The notes: generated from the letters alone by a model not told the origin. Counted from the first letter of the stretch, positions 1-10,377 are shown. The stretch: 64,000 bases of DNA from Enterococcus xiangfangensis (GCF_005405365.1 NZ_BJDX01000005.1:1-64000), one strand, 5' to 3'. Numbers and translations are program-made.

Positions 1-44
1 TGGCTTCCATAAATCACTAAATGATTTATGGAAGCCAATTTTTT
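1..44 (+). terminator. Intrinsic terminator of a gene upstream of the window
   Basis: A perfect 16-bp inverted repeat (1-16 with 22-37, loop CTAAA) is followed on the plus strand by six T at 39-44. It fits the end of a plus-strand gene lying left of the window. It may also stop the convergent kimA transcript, but the minus-strand T-tract would lie outside the window. Confidence 0.8.
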
Positions 45-90
45 CCTATGAAGGACTATGACTTATGTCACGGCCTCCTCTTTAGTGAGA

Positions 91-1914
91 TTATTTTTTT
101 AGATGATAGTTATACGTGCCGACAATAATGTCATCACGATAAGATAAACGGAAGCGCAGACGCATCGCTGTTTGATTGTGCAGCGAACGTTTCCACGTAC
201 GATTTGGGACAAATTCCGGTATCAAAACGGTCGTAGTATAATTATGTTGTCGTGCATTTTTGCTTACACGGTCAACATAGCGGCTGACTGGATTGACGAT
301 TGAACGATACGGTGAACGAACGACAGAGAGTCGAACATCTGGGAATTTCTCACGGAATTCGTGACGGATCTCCCGTTCTTTCTCTTCGTTTTCTTCTAGC
401 GAAACGTGCATAGCGATCACATAGTCACCGATTGAACGCGCGTAGTTGATTGCTCCGATATTTACTTGTGTTACATTTCCGACTAATACGATGACTGTGT
501 TTCCATCATATTCATGCAATTCCACATCATCGACCAAACGTAATTGTTCCGCTACGTTTTTATAGTGTTCATGGATTTTATAAAAACCAAAGATTAAGAT
601 TGGCATGATGATAAAGAATGGCCAAATATCTGGTAATCGATAGATGAACAAAATCAAAACGATCGCAAAGGAAATCACCGCACCCACGATATTAGCCAGT
701 GATTTCCTGACCCAATGTGCTCCTTCTTTACGCCATTTCAAGACCATCCCAGTTTGTGACAAGGTAAATGGAATAAATACTCCGACTGAATACAATGGAA
801 TCAAACGTTCAGTTGAACCTTGGAAAATAAAAAGCAAAACGATCGAACCAAGTGCCAAAGTGATGATCCCGTTAGAGTAGCCTAATCGATCTCCACGGTC
901 TTGGTAACGATGCGGCAGGAACTTATCCTTAGCCAAGTTGTAAGCCAAGACAGGAAACGCTGAGAATCCTGTGTTGGCTGCTACAGCTAAAATCAAAGCC
1001 GTAACAAATTGTAAAACATAATACATGATTCCTTTACCAAAAACTGATTCACCAACTTGTGACAACACGGTAACTTCTGTCGTAGGAACAATCCCGTACC
1101 AATAGTTCAAGAATGTGATTCCAGTAAAGAAGAATCCTAATATCAAGCCCATCATAGCTAATGTGCCGGCCGCATTTTTTGCTCGCGGTTTTTTGAAGAA
1201 TGGAACGGCATTACTAATTGCTTCGACCCCGGTCAATGAAGACGAACCTGATGAGAAAGCCCGCAGCAAAAGCGCCATGGAAATCCCTGGCACGACTGCG
1301 CCAACTTGAGCGGTCGCATGCAGAGGGACGGTGCCGGTTAGAATTTTCACTAGACCGACAACAATCAAAATAGTGATGACTGCAATAAAACTATAGACTG
1401 GCAACATCAACAGTCCCGCACTTTCGCGCAATCCGCGTAAATTCATCAGCATCAATAATAAAACAATAATGACAGAAATCAAAACACGATGATGATAAAG
1501 CGCTGGAATCGCAGAAGCGATGGCTTCAGCACCAGCTGAGACAGAGACGGCTACAGTCAGCATATAATCGACAAGAAGTGAGCCTCCTGCGATCAATCCG
1601 GCATTCTTTCCTAAGTTCTCACTGCTGACGACATACGCGCCGCCGCCATGAGGATAGGCATGGATAATTTGACGATAAGATAAAATCAATGACGTTAACA
1701 AAACTAAAACGACGATCGCGATCGGCAACGAATACCAAATCGCCGCTGCTGACAAGGTGACTAAAACGACTACGATCTGTTCTGTTCCATAAGCTACAGA
1801 AGACAATGCATCTGAAGAAAGCATCGCTAACGCTGCAAAACGCGACAGATTTTGATCATCATTTTCAGATGATTTCAGTGGTCGTCCAACCAGCAAACGT
1901 TTAAGATAATCCAC
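91..1914 (-). CDS. kimA: KimA-type high-affinity potassium importer (APC superfamily)
   Basis: Integral membrane transporter of the amino acid-polyamine-cation superfamily, 607 residues, the same length as Bacillus subtilis KimA (formerly YdaO). The N-terminal motif SSDALSSVAYGTEQI (about residues 33-47) and twelve hydrophobic segments up to about residue 460 are typical, followed by a soluble C-terminal domain of about 140 residues. Known KimA proteins import K+ with protons and are inhibited by cyclic di-AMP. The start is GTG at 1912-1914, nine bases after AAAGGAG, and it aligns with the family N-terminus. The gene is monocistronic with its own promoter. The substrate is inferred from family likeness; another APC substrate cannot be excluded. 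Confidence 0.82.
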   Translation of the reverse strand: MDYLKRLLVGRPLKSSENDDQNLSRFAALAMLSSDALSSVAYGTEQIVVVLVTLSAAAIWYSLPIAIVVLVLLTSLILSYRQIIHAYPHGGGAYVVSSENLGKNAGLIAGGSLLVDYMLTVAVSVSAGAEAIASAIPALYHHRVLISVIIVLLLMLMNLRGLRESAGLLMLPVYSFIAVITILIVVGLVKILTGTVPLHATAQVGAVVPGISMALLLRAFSSGSSSLTGVEAISNAVPFFKKPRAKNAAGTLAMMGLILGFFFTGITFLNYWYGIVPTTEVTVLSQVGESVFGKGIMYYVLQFVTALILAVAANTGFSAFPVLAYNLAKDKFLPHRYQDRGDRLGYSNGIITLALGSIVLLFIFQGSTERLIPLYSVGVFIPFTLSQTGMVLKWRKEGAHWVRKSLANIVGAVISFAIVLILFIYRLPDIWPFFIIMPILIFGFYKIHEHYKNVAEQLRLVDDVELHEYDGNTVIVLVGNVTQVNIGAINYARSIGDYVIAMHVSLEENEEKEREIRHEFREKFPDVRLSVVRSPYRSIVNPVSRYVDRVSKNARQHNYTTTVLIPEFVPNRTWKRSLHNQTAMRLRFRLSYRDDIIVGTYNYHLKK

Positions 1915-1949
1915 TAAGACTCACTCCTTTAATAAAATACAACAAGCGA

Positions 1950-1978
1950 ATATTACTCGTACTCTATCTAAATGTCAA
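1950..1978 (-). promoter_or_regulatory. Sigma-A promoter of kimA
   Basis: On the minus strand TTGACA (1973-1978) and TAATAT (1950-1955) are separated by 17 bases. The predicted leader to the GTG start is only about 30 nt, too short to hold the cyclic di-AMP riboswitch found before kimA in Bacillus subtilis. Confidence 0.7.
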
Positions 1979-2007
1979 TGATTTTTTTACTGACTTTTTA
2001 CGAGCTG

Positions 2008-2060
2008 AAAAAAATACAAAAACAGGCAAGAAAACAGCGATCTGCTGTCGTCTTGCCTGT
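2008..2060 (-). terminator. Intrinsic terminator after the YhgE/Pip gene
   Basis: A 10-bp stem (2022-2031 with 2051-2060) encloses a second small stem. On the minus strand it is followed by TTTTTGTATTTTT, immediately after the stop codon of the YhgE/Pip gene. Confidence 0.8.
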
Positions 2061-2066
2061 CTTTTT

Positions 2067-4805
2067 TTAATGGAATATTTTGCTTTCGTGAGCGACTTTC
2101 GTCAATTTTTTCAAATGCGGTTGTAAAACAGGATAAGCCCACGTTCCTAAGATCCCAAATACGATGAAAAGTACGACCATCACAATGATATCTTGCGTCG
2201 CATTTGGCCAATAAATCCCGCCGGCACTTTCCCGTAACAGATTGACTGCGTGGGTGAATGGCAACCACGGATTGACGGCTTGGAAAAACTTGCCGGATAC
2301 TTGGATTGGGTAGTTCCCGCCACCACCGGAAATAGAAAGCACTAGGATGATGATTGCGATCCCTTTGCCGACCGTTCCAAAAAGCGCCACGAGCGTGTAA
2401 ACGATCATCATAAAGGCTAGCGCCACTAAGACCGCAAACAGAATGCTGTACACTGGATTTTTTACGTAAACACCCAGCAAGAAAATATTTCCCAATGTTA
2501 CGATCAAAGCTTGCCCAACGCTAACTGCTAAATACGTCAGCATACGTGCACCAAATTGTTCACGTTTTGTGTATTTACCGCGCTCTTTTTTATCCAAAAA
2601 GAATTCTGTGGTTGTGACACTTGAAAATAGTACCGCGCCGACCCATAAACACAATGCTGTATAAAATGGTGTGCTGGCTGAACCATTATTCGCGATTGGA
2701 TACATCGCGTTTGTTTGTAGTTCCACTGGTGTTGTGAAGAAATCACTTTCCTTTTGAGCATCCAATTTCAGCAATTTCAAAACTTGGCCAAGATCAACTT
2801 TTTGATCTCCTTGCTGGATCGCATTCGCGGCTTTTTGAATACCTGCTCGCAGTGTCGGCCAATCATTTTGAATCAAATCAGTAGCAAGATCTAATGCTTG
2901 TTCGACCTCTGGCATTTTATCATTTGCGATTTTCAACCCGCCGGTCAAATCTTCTTTCACCCCTGGCCAATCATTTTGCATGAAGTTTGCGGCTAGAGCT
3001 AATTTTTGTTCTACTACCGGCAATTCATTGTTATAAAGATCGGCACCTGTATTGATACCATTCACGATGTCCGTCATATGACCATTCAATAGTACATTCG
3101 CATCATGAACTTCCTGACCGATCGCTGGCATTTGTTTTTGATACTTTTCCAAGAAAGTGATCGCGTTGCTGACTGTGCCTTCAGTTGAATTCAAAAGTGA
3201 GGCGAAATCAATTTGCTGCGCTTGGTTCAAGACACCTTGGGCCGTGTTGATCATGGCAATCAGCTTATTCAGAACTGTGCTGACTGTCTGCCCTACTTGC
3301 TCAGCATTGATACTTCCGACTAAATTAGCAATTCTTCCAGCCGCAGTATTAATTTCGCCTAAATATGCTTTTGCTCTGTCAGTTGTTTCTTCGTTTTGAA
3401 CAAAGTCATTCAACTGACCGAAACGGTTGCTTAGATCGCCAAGTGAATTACTTATGTTTCCTAGTCGACTTATAATCGTTGCCAAGTTTTGACTTGCATC
3501 TGTGTTCCCATTATCATCGGCTACTTTTTTTAAGTCGCTTAAAAATTGGTTTAATTTAGTAATTGCTGCTTGCTGATCAGCTAAATTACTTTGAAAGTCA
3601 CTAATGATTGCCGCAATATGTGCTTTTTCTTCAGCTGTTAATTTTTCTTTATCTAATAAAGCAGACAGATCACTAGTAATTGATTGTGTCGTCGTAGCTA
3701 CTTGACCAATGGATTCCAACGTGACTTGAACGCTGCTTGAAATGCTTGGTATAGCCGTTTGGAGTTTTTCTGCGCCGTCTTTTGTTGTATTCGCAAAATC
3801 GTTGGCTTGATTGCCAAGCTTTTGAATGTCCGGCAAGATCGTCTGTACTTGATGAATGATGTTCAGCCCTTGTTTGGCTTCATTGATTCCGTCATTCATC
3901 GTCGTTTCGATCTCAGAAAAATCATTATCGACTTGGGCGATTTGATCGCCGGCTTGTTGAATCTCAGGGATCTTTTGCTGCAGCGTCAAAATGACACTCG
4001 CTTGTTTTTTGATCTCCGGCATTTTTTGATTCAACGTGATCAATTTTTGTCCCATCGCGTCCACTTGCGGCAAATATGCTTGCAATTCATTTGCCTTAGC
4101 TAATTTTTCTTTTAGCTCAGGTAGCTTGCCTTGCACTTCGACGACTTCTTGCGTGTATTTATCAATCTCGTCTAAATTATCATTGGTCGTCAGAATCAAA
4201 TTTTTGACTTTATTGATGCTTACCAAGTTGGCGTCGATGTCGTAGCCAATCTCATTAAAAACTTTCAGCAAGGTCGAACTGGCAGTTTTAATAAATTCTT
4301 GGCTAATCTCTTGTTGAATCGAGCTGGCCCCTTTATCAGTGATTTTTGGGGCGATTGCATTGATTTTTTGATTCAAATAATACTCGATTTTTGGTTTTTG
4401 GATCTCGCCGGAAGTAAAACTCAATAAATCTTTAGAAAAATTTTCCGGTAAATAAATTCCTGCATAATATTTCCCTGACTTTACACCTTCAACGACTTGT
4501 TTTTTCGAGTCGACAAAGCGCCAGCCAAGTTGTTTATTTTTATGCAAATTTTTGACCACTTCATTTCCAATCTCGATATCTTTGTTTTCAAACGTGGCTC
4601 CTGCATCCGCACTGTAAACCGCAATTGGCAATTCGCCAGTATTCGAATACGGATCCCATAACGCCTTGATATTGAACCAAGCGTAAAGAGATGGGATGAT
4701 GACTAAAGCTGCCATCAGAAAAATGGCGATCGGATTTCTAAAAATCCGACGCCAATCTAATTTAAAGAGATTCCATGTATGTTTAAGCGATTGAAAAACG
4801 TTCAT
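2067..4805 (-). CDS. YhgE/Pip family membrane protein
   Basis: Large membrane protein of the YhgE/Pip (phage infection protein) family, 912 residues. An N-terminal membrane segment lies near residues 25-45. A long extracytoplasmic region follows, rich in coiled-coil-like heptads and in repeated PEI/LP-Q motifs (about 190-680). About six membrane spans at 700-895 resemble ABC-2 permeases. Lactococcal Pip is a phage receptor; relatives are linked to type VII secretion and export, and no role is proven here. I place the start at ATG 4803-4805, because the in-frame GTG nine bases upstream lies inside the Shine-Dalgarno TAGTAGGTGA. It is monocistronic and sits between terminator 2008-2060 and its own weak promoter. 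Confidence 0.85.
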   Translation of the reverse strand: MNVFQSLKHTWNLFKLDWRRIFRNPIAIFLMAALVIIPSLYAWFNIKALWDPYSNTGELPIAVYSADAGATFENKDIEIGNEVVKNLHKNKQLGWRFVDSKKQVVEGVKSGKYYAGIYLPENFSKDLLSFTSGEIQKPKIEYYLNQKINAIAPKITDKGASSIQQEISQEFIKTASSTLLKVFNEIGYDIDANLVSINKVKNLILTTNDNLDEIDKYTQEVVEVQGKLPELKEKLAKANELQAYLPQVDAMGQKLITLNQKMPEIKKQASVILTLQQKIPEIQQAGDQIAQVDNDFSEIETTMNDGINEAKQGLNIIHQVQTILPDIQKLGNQANDFANTTKDGAEKLQTAIPSISSSVQVTLESIGQVATTTQSITSDLSALLDKEKLTAEEKAHIAAIISDFQSNLADQQAAITKLNQFLSDLKKVADDNGNTDASQNLATIISRLGNISNSLGDLSNRFGQLNDFVQNEETTDRAKAYLGEINTAAGRIANLVGSINAEQVGQTVSTVLNKLIAMINTAQGVLNQAQQIDFASLLNSTEGTVSNAITFLEKYQKQMPAIGQEVHDANVLLNGHMTDIVNGINTGADLYNNELPVVEQKLALAANFMQNDWPGVKEDLTGGLKIANDKMPEVEQALDLATDLIQNDWPTLRAGIQKAANAIQQGDQKVDLGQVLKLLKLDAQKESDFFTTPVELQTNAMYPIANNGSASTPFYTALCLWVGAVLFSSVTTTEFFLDKKERGKYTKREQFGARMLTYLAVSVGQALIVTLGNIFLLGVYVKNPVYSILFAVLVALAFMMIVYTLVALFGTVGKGIAIIILVLSISGGGGNYPIQVSGKFFQAVNPWLPFTHAVNLLRESAGGIYWPNATQDIIVMVVLFIVFGILGTWAYPVLQPHLKKLTKVAHESKIFH

Positions 4806-4837
4806 TGATTTCACCTACTATTTTTTCTTGCTGAACT

Positions 4838-4867
4838 ACTGTAGCATGGATTTTCAGCAAATTTCAA
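4838..4867 (-). promoter_or_regulatory. Putative promoter of the YhgE/Pip gene
   Basis: Minus strand: TTGAAA (4862-4867), an 18-base spacer, then TACAGT (4838-4843) preceded by TGC, an extended -10. It is a moderate match only. Confidence 0.4.
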
Positions 4868-4959
4868 TTCTAGCGAGTGTCTGGAATCTGCTTTTTTGAC
4901 ATTCCTAATGATTTGTCACAATTGTATCCCTTTTCATTCAATAAATACTAAAGAAATGC

Positions 4960-5274
4960 TTAAAAATTAAGATTTTTTCTCATGATAAAGCGTTCCAATA
5001 GTTGCTCGGTCAATTCCTCGATCTTAGCTGAATCTGCTTGTGTTAAGTTTAAAATCGGTGTTTCTTCTAAATCGCGCAAGCGAATCGGTTCAACCTGATC
5101 ATCTACTTGCCGCAATGTCACTTCTGGATGCGGAACTTTTTCGCCGCAAGGGCCGGCTGCTAAATAGGCCAATTGATACCCGTCTTCGATCTCCCGCAAC
5201 CGATAATAGCCGTCAGCCAGATCTTCTGTGCCATCATAATTTGCTTTTACTAATGACCATTTCTTCTGATCCAT
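4960..5274 (-). CDS. Small acidic protein of unknown function
   Basis: A 104-residue soluble protein that I do not recognise. It has no membrane segment or signal peptide. It is acidic in the middle and ends in a predicted helix (residues 78-104). It starts with ATG at 5272-5274 after AAAAAGGAG, a ribosome binding site inside the end of the preceding oxidoreductase gene. Only one base separates the two genes, so they are almost certainly cotranscribed. No clear terminator follows. It may modify or accompany the oxidoreductase, but this is inference from position only. Confidence 0.7.
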   Translation of the reverse strand: MDQKKWSLVKANYDGTEDLADGYYRLREIEDGYQLAYLAAGPCGEKVPHPEVTLRQVDDQVEPIRLRDLEETPILNLTQADSAKIEELTEQLLERFIMRKNLNF

Positions 5275-5275
5275 G

Positions 5276-6214
5276 TTATTGCTCCTTTTTTATAATAATT
5301 TTTCCCGCCGATGGGTGTCCTTCTAATTTTTCATGTCCGTAAATCACGCTTGCTAGAGTAAACGGCAAAACTTCCGCGATCTTTAACTGGATTTCATCAG
5401 CTACTTCTGTTAAAGCTGTTAACGCCTCAAAATCAGAATATTCTTTTGATGGTCCAAACGCCAAATAATTTCCAGTTTTCGTTTGTTCCTTCGGTAAAGC
5501 ATTCAATGCTACAAAATTTCCGCCGGTTTTCATGATCTGTACGCCCGCTTCTCCAGCAACTCCGCCTTTTGTCGCATCAATCACAGTATCTGCTTGATTG
5601 GCAAATACTTTTCCAGCATCTGCTTGATCGTAAGCTGCGAACTGATCTGCGCCCAATCGGGTGACCCATGATTCGTTTCGTTTAGAAGCTGAAGCAAGTA
5701 TGGTTTTGCCTTGTTTTTTCAAAAATTGGACCAATAATGAACCAACCGCCCCGGAAGCTCCTTGTACCATGACGGTTTGACCGATCGTATCTCCTAATAA
5801 ATGTGTGACTAGATTATAAGTCGTCAGCCACGGTGTCACCAAACCTGCTGCCACTTCCCACGATAAAGCAGCCGGTTTTTTCACGATTTTTTTCCCTGGA
5901 GCAACGATTTCTTCACCGTAAGTCCCGCTGATTGCATGAACGATCACTTCATCACCAACTTTTACATGAGTGACTGCCGCACCAACTTCAGTCACGATCC
6001 CTGCACCATCATTTCCTAATACATACGGAAACTTCACTATCCGAAAGTCGCGCATTGCTCCTTGGCGCAAAGCAACATCGTACGGATTAATCGCGAAAGC
6101 TAATAACGCTACACGAACATGGGTTTCATCGACTGGACGAGCTTCTGCTTGGATCTCAATCAATACATCTTTGGCTGTTCCATAGTCTTTTAATGCAAAT
6201 CGTTTCAACTTCAT
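5276..6214 (-). CDS. NADP-dependent zinc-free alcohol dehydrogenase/quinone oxidoreductase family protein
   Basis: Medium-chain dehydrogenase/reductase, 312 residues. It has an N-terminal GroES-like domain with GNDGAGIVTEVG (about residues 68-79) and a Rossmann domain with the nucleotide-binding motif GASGAVG (about 151-157). The catalytic and structural zinc cysteines and histidines are absent, which fits the quinone oxidoreductase branch that uses NADPH to reduce quinones or enals. The ATG start follows AGAGAGG. It is the first gene of a two-gene unit with the small protein at 4960-5274. The substrate cannot be assigned. Confidence 0.82.
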   Translation of the reverse strand: MKLKRFALKDYGTAKDVLIEIQAEARPVDETHVRVALLAFAINPYDVALRQGAMRDFRIVKFPYVLGNDGAGIVTEVGAAVTHVKVGDEVIVHAISGTYGEEIVAPGKKIVKKPAALSWEVAAGLVTPWLTTYNLVTHLLGDTIGQTVMVQGASGAVGSLLVQFLKKQGKTILASASKRNESWVTRLGADQFAAYDQADAGKVFANQADTVIDATKGGVAGEAGVQIMKTGGNFVALNALPKEQTKTGNYLAFGPSKEYSDFEALTALTEVADEIQLKIAEVLPFTLASVIYGHEKLEGHPSAGKIIIKKEQ

Positions 6215-6358
6215 CCATCCTCTCTAACTGCTGAAAATAATTTCTTGCGCCCAATTCTTTTTGATCATAAATTTTTTTACTTCAGGAAACCTGACAAAGC
6301 ACTTCATAAAATTAAACTCTCCCTTGGAATCGTTTCCTTTTCGAAAATCTTTATCCTT

Positions 6359-6388
6359 ATTGTAGCGATTATCGTTTACTTGTTCCAA
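6359..6388 (-). promoter_or_regulatory. Putative promoter of the oxidoreductase unit
   Basis: Minus strand: TTGGAA (6383-6388), 18 bases, TACAAT (6359-6364). It lies just past terminator 6391-6426 and gives a leader of about 145 nt, in which I see no riboswitch. Confidence 0.45.
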
Positions 6389-6390
6389 CA

Positions 6391-6426
6391 AAAAGGTGTG
6401 TCTCGCATATGCAAGACACACCTTTT
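6391..6426 (-). terminator. Intrinsic terminator of the ABC exporter operon
   Basis: A 13-bp stem (6391-6403 with 6414-6426) with a 10-base loop is T-rich on the minus side. It lies 10 bases after the stop of the second exporter gene. Confidence 0.8.
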
Positions 6427-6436
6427 TTGATAAGCG

Positions 6437-8314
6437 TTAATCTAATTCAACTTTTCCAGTATACAATTGATAGTACATACCATGTTCAGCCAGTAAACTT
6501 TCATGATCGCCACGTTCGATAATTCGACCATGATCCATCACCATGATGACATCTGAGTTTTGAATCGTCGATAACCGATGGGCGATAACAAATACTGTCC
6601 GACCTTCCATCAAGCGATCCATCCCCGATTGAACGATACTTTCTGTTCTAGTATCGATACTAGAAGTCGCTTCATCCATGATCATCACTGGCGGATCAGC
6701 AATCGCTGCTCGGGCAATCGCTAATAATTGGCGCTGTCCTTGCGACAACCCTTCCCCATCACCGGTAATCACTGTATCGTATTTTTCCGGTAAATGTTGA
6801 ATAAACGTATCTGCATTCGATAATTTGGCCGCTTGATAGACTTCTTCATCCGTTGCACTCAAATTTCCATAACGAATATTTTCTTTGACTGTCCCAGTAA
6901 ATAAATGCGTATCTTGCAAGACGATCCCTAACGAAGAACGCAGTGAATTTTTTTCGATTTTCTTGATATTGACTCCGTCATAACGGATTTTTCCTTCTTG
7001 AATATCATAGAAACGATTGATCAAATTTGTTATCGTCGTTTTACCGGCACCAGTCGCGCCGACAAAAGCAACTTTTTGTCCTGGTTCAGCGTAAAGATTG
7101 ATGTCACGCAAGACTAAATGATCATCATTGTACCCAAAATTGACATCCTCAAAACGAACATCACCGGTCAAGCGGACATAAGAGAGTGTGCCATCTTCAT
7201 GGGGATGTTTCCAAGCCCAGATTCCGGTCCGTTCATTTGTCTCGATCAATTCTCCATTGACCTCTTTGACATTGACTAAAGTCACATAGCCATCGTCAAC
7301 TTCTGATTCTTCATCTAATAGCTGGAAGATCCGATCTGATCCAGCCAACGCCATGATCACGAAATTGATTTGTTGAGAAATCTGACTGATTGGACCGTTC
7401 AATGATCGACTGAGCTGTAAGAATGCAGCGATCATTCCGACTGTCAACGCAGAAACACCATAAACAGCAAATAATCCACCGATGATCGCAACTAAAACAT
7501 ATTGGATGTTCAAAAGATTCATCATAATCGGCATCAACGTATTTGCGGTAGCATTGGCTTTAGTGGCACTTTCTTGCAACTGATCGTTGATTTCATCAAA
7601 ATCATTGATCGCTGCTGCTTCATGATTGAAAACTTTTACCACTTTTTGACCGTGCATCATTTCTTCAATATAACCATTGACCGCGCCTAAAGAACGTTGT
7701 TGTTCGCCAAAATAGCGGCCGCTGCGATTCGTGATGAAACGCAAGATCACAAACATCAGCGTGACTGAAACAAGGACAAAACAAGTTAATGGCACACTCA
7801 ATGAAAACATTGCGATGAAAACCGAGACAAAAGTCACGAGCGCCATCAGCAAGTTGGGAATACTTTGTGAGATCATTTGTCGCAGCGTATCGGTATCGTT
7901 GGTAAAGTGACTCATGATATCACCATCCGCATTTGAATCAAAATAGCGTAGAGGCAATGTCTCCAAATGATTGAACATCTGATCACGGATTTTTTTCTGC
8001 GTTCCTTCTGATACTTTTACCATGATCAAATTATATGAGAGCGTCCCTACGATCCCGACAGCATAGATCAACGCCATCGTTAAAATCGCCTTTAATAATC
8101 CGGTGAAATTCGGATTGTTTTGTCCAATCAGCGGTGTAATATAATCATCGATCACGACTTGCAAGAACAATGAGCCGCGAACATTGGCAAATGCACTGAT
8201 TAAGATCATGAAAAAGACAACGATCAGCTGTGCTTTATGTTCTTTTGCCATGATCTTCAATAAGCGTTTGATCGTTCTGAGCGGATTGGATTCAGCTGCA
8301 AATTTTTTATTCAT
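6437..8314 (-). CDS. Heterodimeric ABC multidrug exporter, canonical ATPase subunit (EfrD/LmrD/TM288-like)
   Basis: Membrane half-transporter of about 625 residues: six transmembrane helices (about 25-320) then a nucleotide-binding domain. Seen are Walker A GATGAGKTT (about 419-427), Walker B MIMDEATS with the catalytic Glu (about 544-551), the H-loop IAHR, and an unusual signature LSQGQ (about 523-527). A 45-residue insert with a tryptophan-rich patch precedes the ATPase domain, as in LmrD-type subunits. The start is taken as ATG 8312-8314, overlapping the partner's stop by 8 bases; a GTG three codons earlier is possible. With its partner it should export hydrophobic drugs. The substrate is unknown. 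Confidence 0.88.
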   Translation of the reverse strand: MNKKFAAESNPLRTIKRLLKIMAKEHKAQLIVVFFMILISAFANVRGSLFLQVVIDDYITPLIGQNNPNFTGLLKAILTMALIYAVGIVGTLSYNLIMVKVSEGTQKKIRDQMFNHLETLPLRYFDSNADGDIMSHFTNDTDTLRQMISQSIPNLLMALVTFVSVFIAMFSLSVPLTCFVLVSVTLMFVILRFITNRSGRYFGEQQRSLGAVNGYIEEMMHGQKVVKVFNHEAAAINDFDEINDQLQESATKANATANTLMPIMMNLLNIQYVLVAIIGGLFAVYGVSALTVGMIAAFLQLSRSLNGPISQISQQINFVIMALAGSDRIFQLLDEESEVDDGYVTLVNVKEVNGELIETNERTGIWAWKHPHEDGTLSYVRLTGDVRFEDVNFGYNDDHLVLRDINLYAEPGQKVAFVGATGAGKTTITNLINRFYDIQEGKIRYDGVNIKKIEKNSLRSSLGIVLQDTHLFTGTVKENIRYGNLSATDEEVYQAAKLSNADTFIQHLPEKYDTVITGDGEGLSQGQRQLLAIARAAIADPPVMIMDEATSSIDTRTESIVQSGMDRLMEGRTVFVIAHRLSTIQNSDVIMVMDHGRIIERGDHESLLAEHGMYYQLYTGKVELD

Positions 8315-10046
8315 CCCGTTCACCAAATCCTTTCTGTTGCGAATCAAAGACTTCTTGATAGATCGTGTTGTCTGCTAACAACTCGTCGTGTGTCCCGACG
8401 CCATTGATCTTTCCATCATCTAACACGATGATCCGATCAGCATCTTGGATCGAACTGATCCGTTGCGAGATAATAAATGTAGTGGTACCTGGAATTTCCT
8501 TGACTAGACCTTCACGAATTGCTCGATCCGTCTTCGTATCGACCGCACTCGTTGAATCATCCAAAATCAAGATCTTCGGTTTTTTCAATAATGCGCGAGC
8601 GATCGTCAAGCGTTGTTTTTGTCCGCCAGAGACATTATTCCCACCTTCAGAGATCATCGTTTCGTATTTGTCAGGAAATTCTTGAATAAAGGGATCCGCC
8701 TGTGCGATCGTTGCGGCATGGATCACTTCTTCTTCAGTTGCCTCTGGATTTCCCCAACGGAGATTTTCTGTGATGGTCCCGCTGAATAAAACATTATTTT
8801 GTAAAACCATCCCGACTTGATCACGTAGCGTTGCCAAATCATAATGCCGAACATCGTGACCGCCGACTTTGACCATTCCATGTGTCACGTCATAAAGTCT
8901 TGGGATCAACTGGACAAGACTCGATTTTGAGCTCCCAGTCCCGCCGACGATCCCAATCACTTCACCAGACGCGATCTTCAAATCAATATTTTCTAAAACT
9001 AATTTATTCATGTCATCTTTATAACTAAAACAAACATCTTGAAATTCCACTGAACCATCAGGTACTTCCAGTAACGGTTCAGCCCCATTTTTCAAATCAC
9101 TTTCTTCACTGAGTACCTCTGTGATCCGTTCAGCAGAAGTACGAGCGATCATCAATTGAACAAAGGTCATCGACATCATCATCAGGCTCATTAAAATTTG
9201 CATCGTGTAGTTGAACATGCTGACTAATTCACCAGTTGTCAAATTCCCTTTATCCACGATCAATTCAGCTCCTAGCCATGAAAGCAACAGCATACACGTA
9301 TAAACTGCAACTTGTAACAGCGGCATATTGAAGGCAACGATCCGCTGAGCTTTCGTAAAATTATCAAAAACCAATTTTGATACTCGGCTGAATTTTTCTT
9401 CCTCATATTCTTCTCGAACGTAAGATTTCACTACCCGAATTCCTTGAAGATTTTCATGGACAACGTTGTTCAAGCGGTCATAGGTCCGAAAAACTTTTTC
9501 AAATAATGGGTGGGCAAAACGAATGATCAATCCTAGCCCGATGACCATGATCGGTACGATTGCTAAATAGATCATTGATAATTCTCGATTGATGTGAAAA
9601 GTCATCACCAAAGAAAAAATCAAGATCAACGGTGAACGGACTAAGATTCGGATTACCATTTGGTAAGCATTTTGCACGTTCGTTACGTCTGTCGTCAAGC
9701 GAGTAATCAAGCTGGAACTGGAAAAACGGTCAATGTTTGCAAAAGAAAAACTTTGAATCCGTTCAAATAGATTATGCCGCAGATTTTTAGCAAATCCCGC
9801 CGAAGCGACCGCAGCTGTCCGTCCTCCTAGCGTTCCTGTAATTAGTGCGAACAGCGCACACAAAAACAACAATCCGCCATAACGCAAGATCGTATTCGGA
9901 TTACTTTTGTCAATTCCATGATCGATCAAGCCGGCCATGATCAACGGCATGATCACATCCATCAAGACCTCTCCCATGGTAAACAGTGGCGTTTGTAAAC
10001 TTTGCTTCTTGTATTCACCGACGTTTGCCAGTAATTTTTTTAACAC
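8307..10046 (-). CDS. Heterodimeric ABC multidrug exporter, degenerate-site subunit (EfrC/LmrC/TM287-like)
   Basis: Membrane half-transporter of 579 residues, six helices then an ATPase domain. Walker A is GGTGSSKSS (about 368-376, Ser where Gly is usual), the signature NVSGGQ is intact (about 471-476), Walker B ends in Asp-Asp rather than Asp-Glu (ILILDDST, about 492-499), and the H-loop His is replaced by Gln (ISQR). These changes mark the non-hydrolysing site of heterodimeric exporters and complement the LSQGQ signature of the partner. The start chosen is GTG 10044-10046, nine bases after AAAGGA; the upstream ATGs lie in the leader. It is first in the operon. Confidence 0.86.
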   Translation of the reverse strand: MLKKLLANVGEYKKQSLQTPLFTMGEVLMDVIMPLIMAGLIDHGIDKSNPNTILRYGGLLFLCALFALITGTLGGRTAAVASAGFAKNLRHNLFERIQSFSFANIDRFSSSSLITRLTTDVTNVQNAYQMVIRILVRSPLILIFSLVMTFHINRELSMIYLAIVPIMVIGLGLIIRFAHPLFEKVFRTYDRLNNVVHENLQGIRVVKSYVREEYEEEKFSRVSKLVFDNFTKAQRIVAFNMPLLQVAVYTCMLLLSWLGAELIVDKGNLTTGELVSMFNYTMQILMSLMMMSMTFVQLMIARTSAERITEVLSEESDLKNGAEPLLEVPDGSVEFQDVCFSYKDDMNKLVLENIDLKIASGEVIGIVGGTGSSKSSLVQLIPRLYDVTHGMVKVGGHDVRHYDLATLRDQVGMVLQNNVLFSGTITENLRWGNPEATEEEVIHAATIAQADPFIQEFPDKYETMISEGGNNVSGGQKQRLTIARALLKKPKILILDDSTSAVDTKTDRAIREGLVKEIPGTTTFIISQRISSIQDADRIIVLDDGKINGVGTHDELLADNTIYQEVFDSQQKGFGERDE

Positions 10047-10089
10047 ACACTCACGTCCTTTCATTTCTGTATCCATAATTGCTTCTTAT

Positions 10090-10119
10090 AGTATAGAGAC
10101 TTTTTCTTAAAAATTCTAA
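10090..10119 (-). promoter_or_regulatory. Putative proximal promoter of the ABC exporter operon
   Basis: Minus strand: TTAGAA (10114-10119), 18 bases, TATACT (10090-10095). The -35 is weak. It would give a leader of about 35 nt. Confidence 0.3.
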
Positions 10120-10250
10120 TGAATTTATTCCGTTTGATTAAAAAACATGATTGAAATCCCCGTCTTCTTTAGGCCAAATCATTTCCAACCGATAGACAGT
10201 TTCAAAGATCAACACCTGTTTTCTAATAGAAAATGTGTTTTTAACCAGCT

Positions 10251-10280
10251 AGTATAGTACTTGCTGACACCTACTTTTCA
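10251..10280 (-). promoter_or_regulatory. Putative distal promoter of the ABC exporter operon
   Basis: Minus strand: TGAAAA (10275-10280), 18 bases, TATACT (10251-10256). If used, it gives a leader of about 200 nt containing the 25-codon open frame 10138-10215. Confidence 0.35.
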
Positions 10281-10347
10281 CACTAACTATCTCCCTCAAA
10301 CTAATCGCTTCTTTTCATTTCAACGGTTGAATCTTTTTGAACGATTC

Positions 10348-10377
10348 AAAAAGGACGCAATGCATGATCGCGCCCTT
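10348..10377 (-). terminator. Intrinsic terminator after mazF
   Basis: An 8-bp stem (10351-10358 with 10370-10377, one G-T pair) is followed on the minus strand by five T, 26 bases past the mazF stop. Confidence 0.65.

Noticed and set aside
6224..6421. 65-residue minus-strand open frame between the oxidoreductase and the ABC exporter
   Set aside because: It begins inside the exporter terminator and crosses the predicted oxidoreductase promoter. An internal 27-codon version has an AAGGGAG site 11 bases upstream but nothing else to support it.
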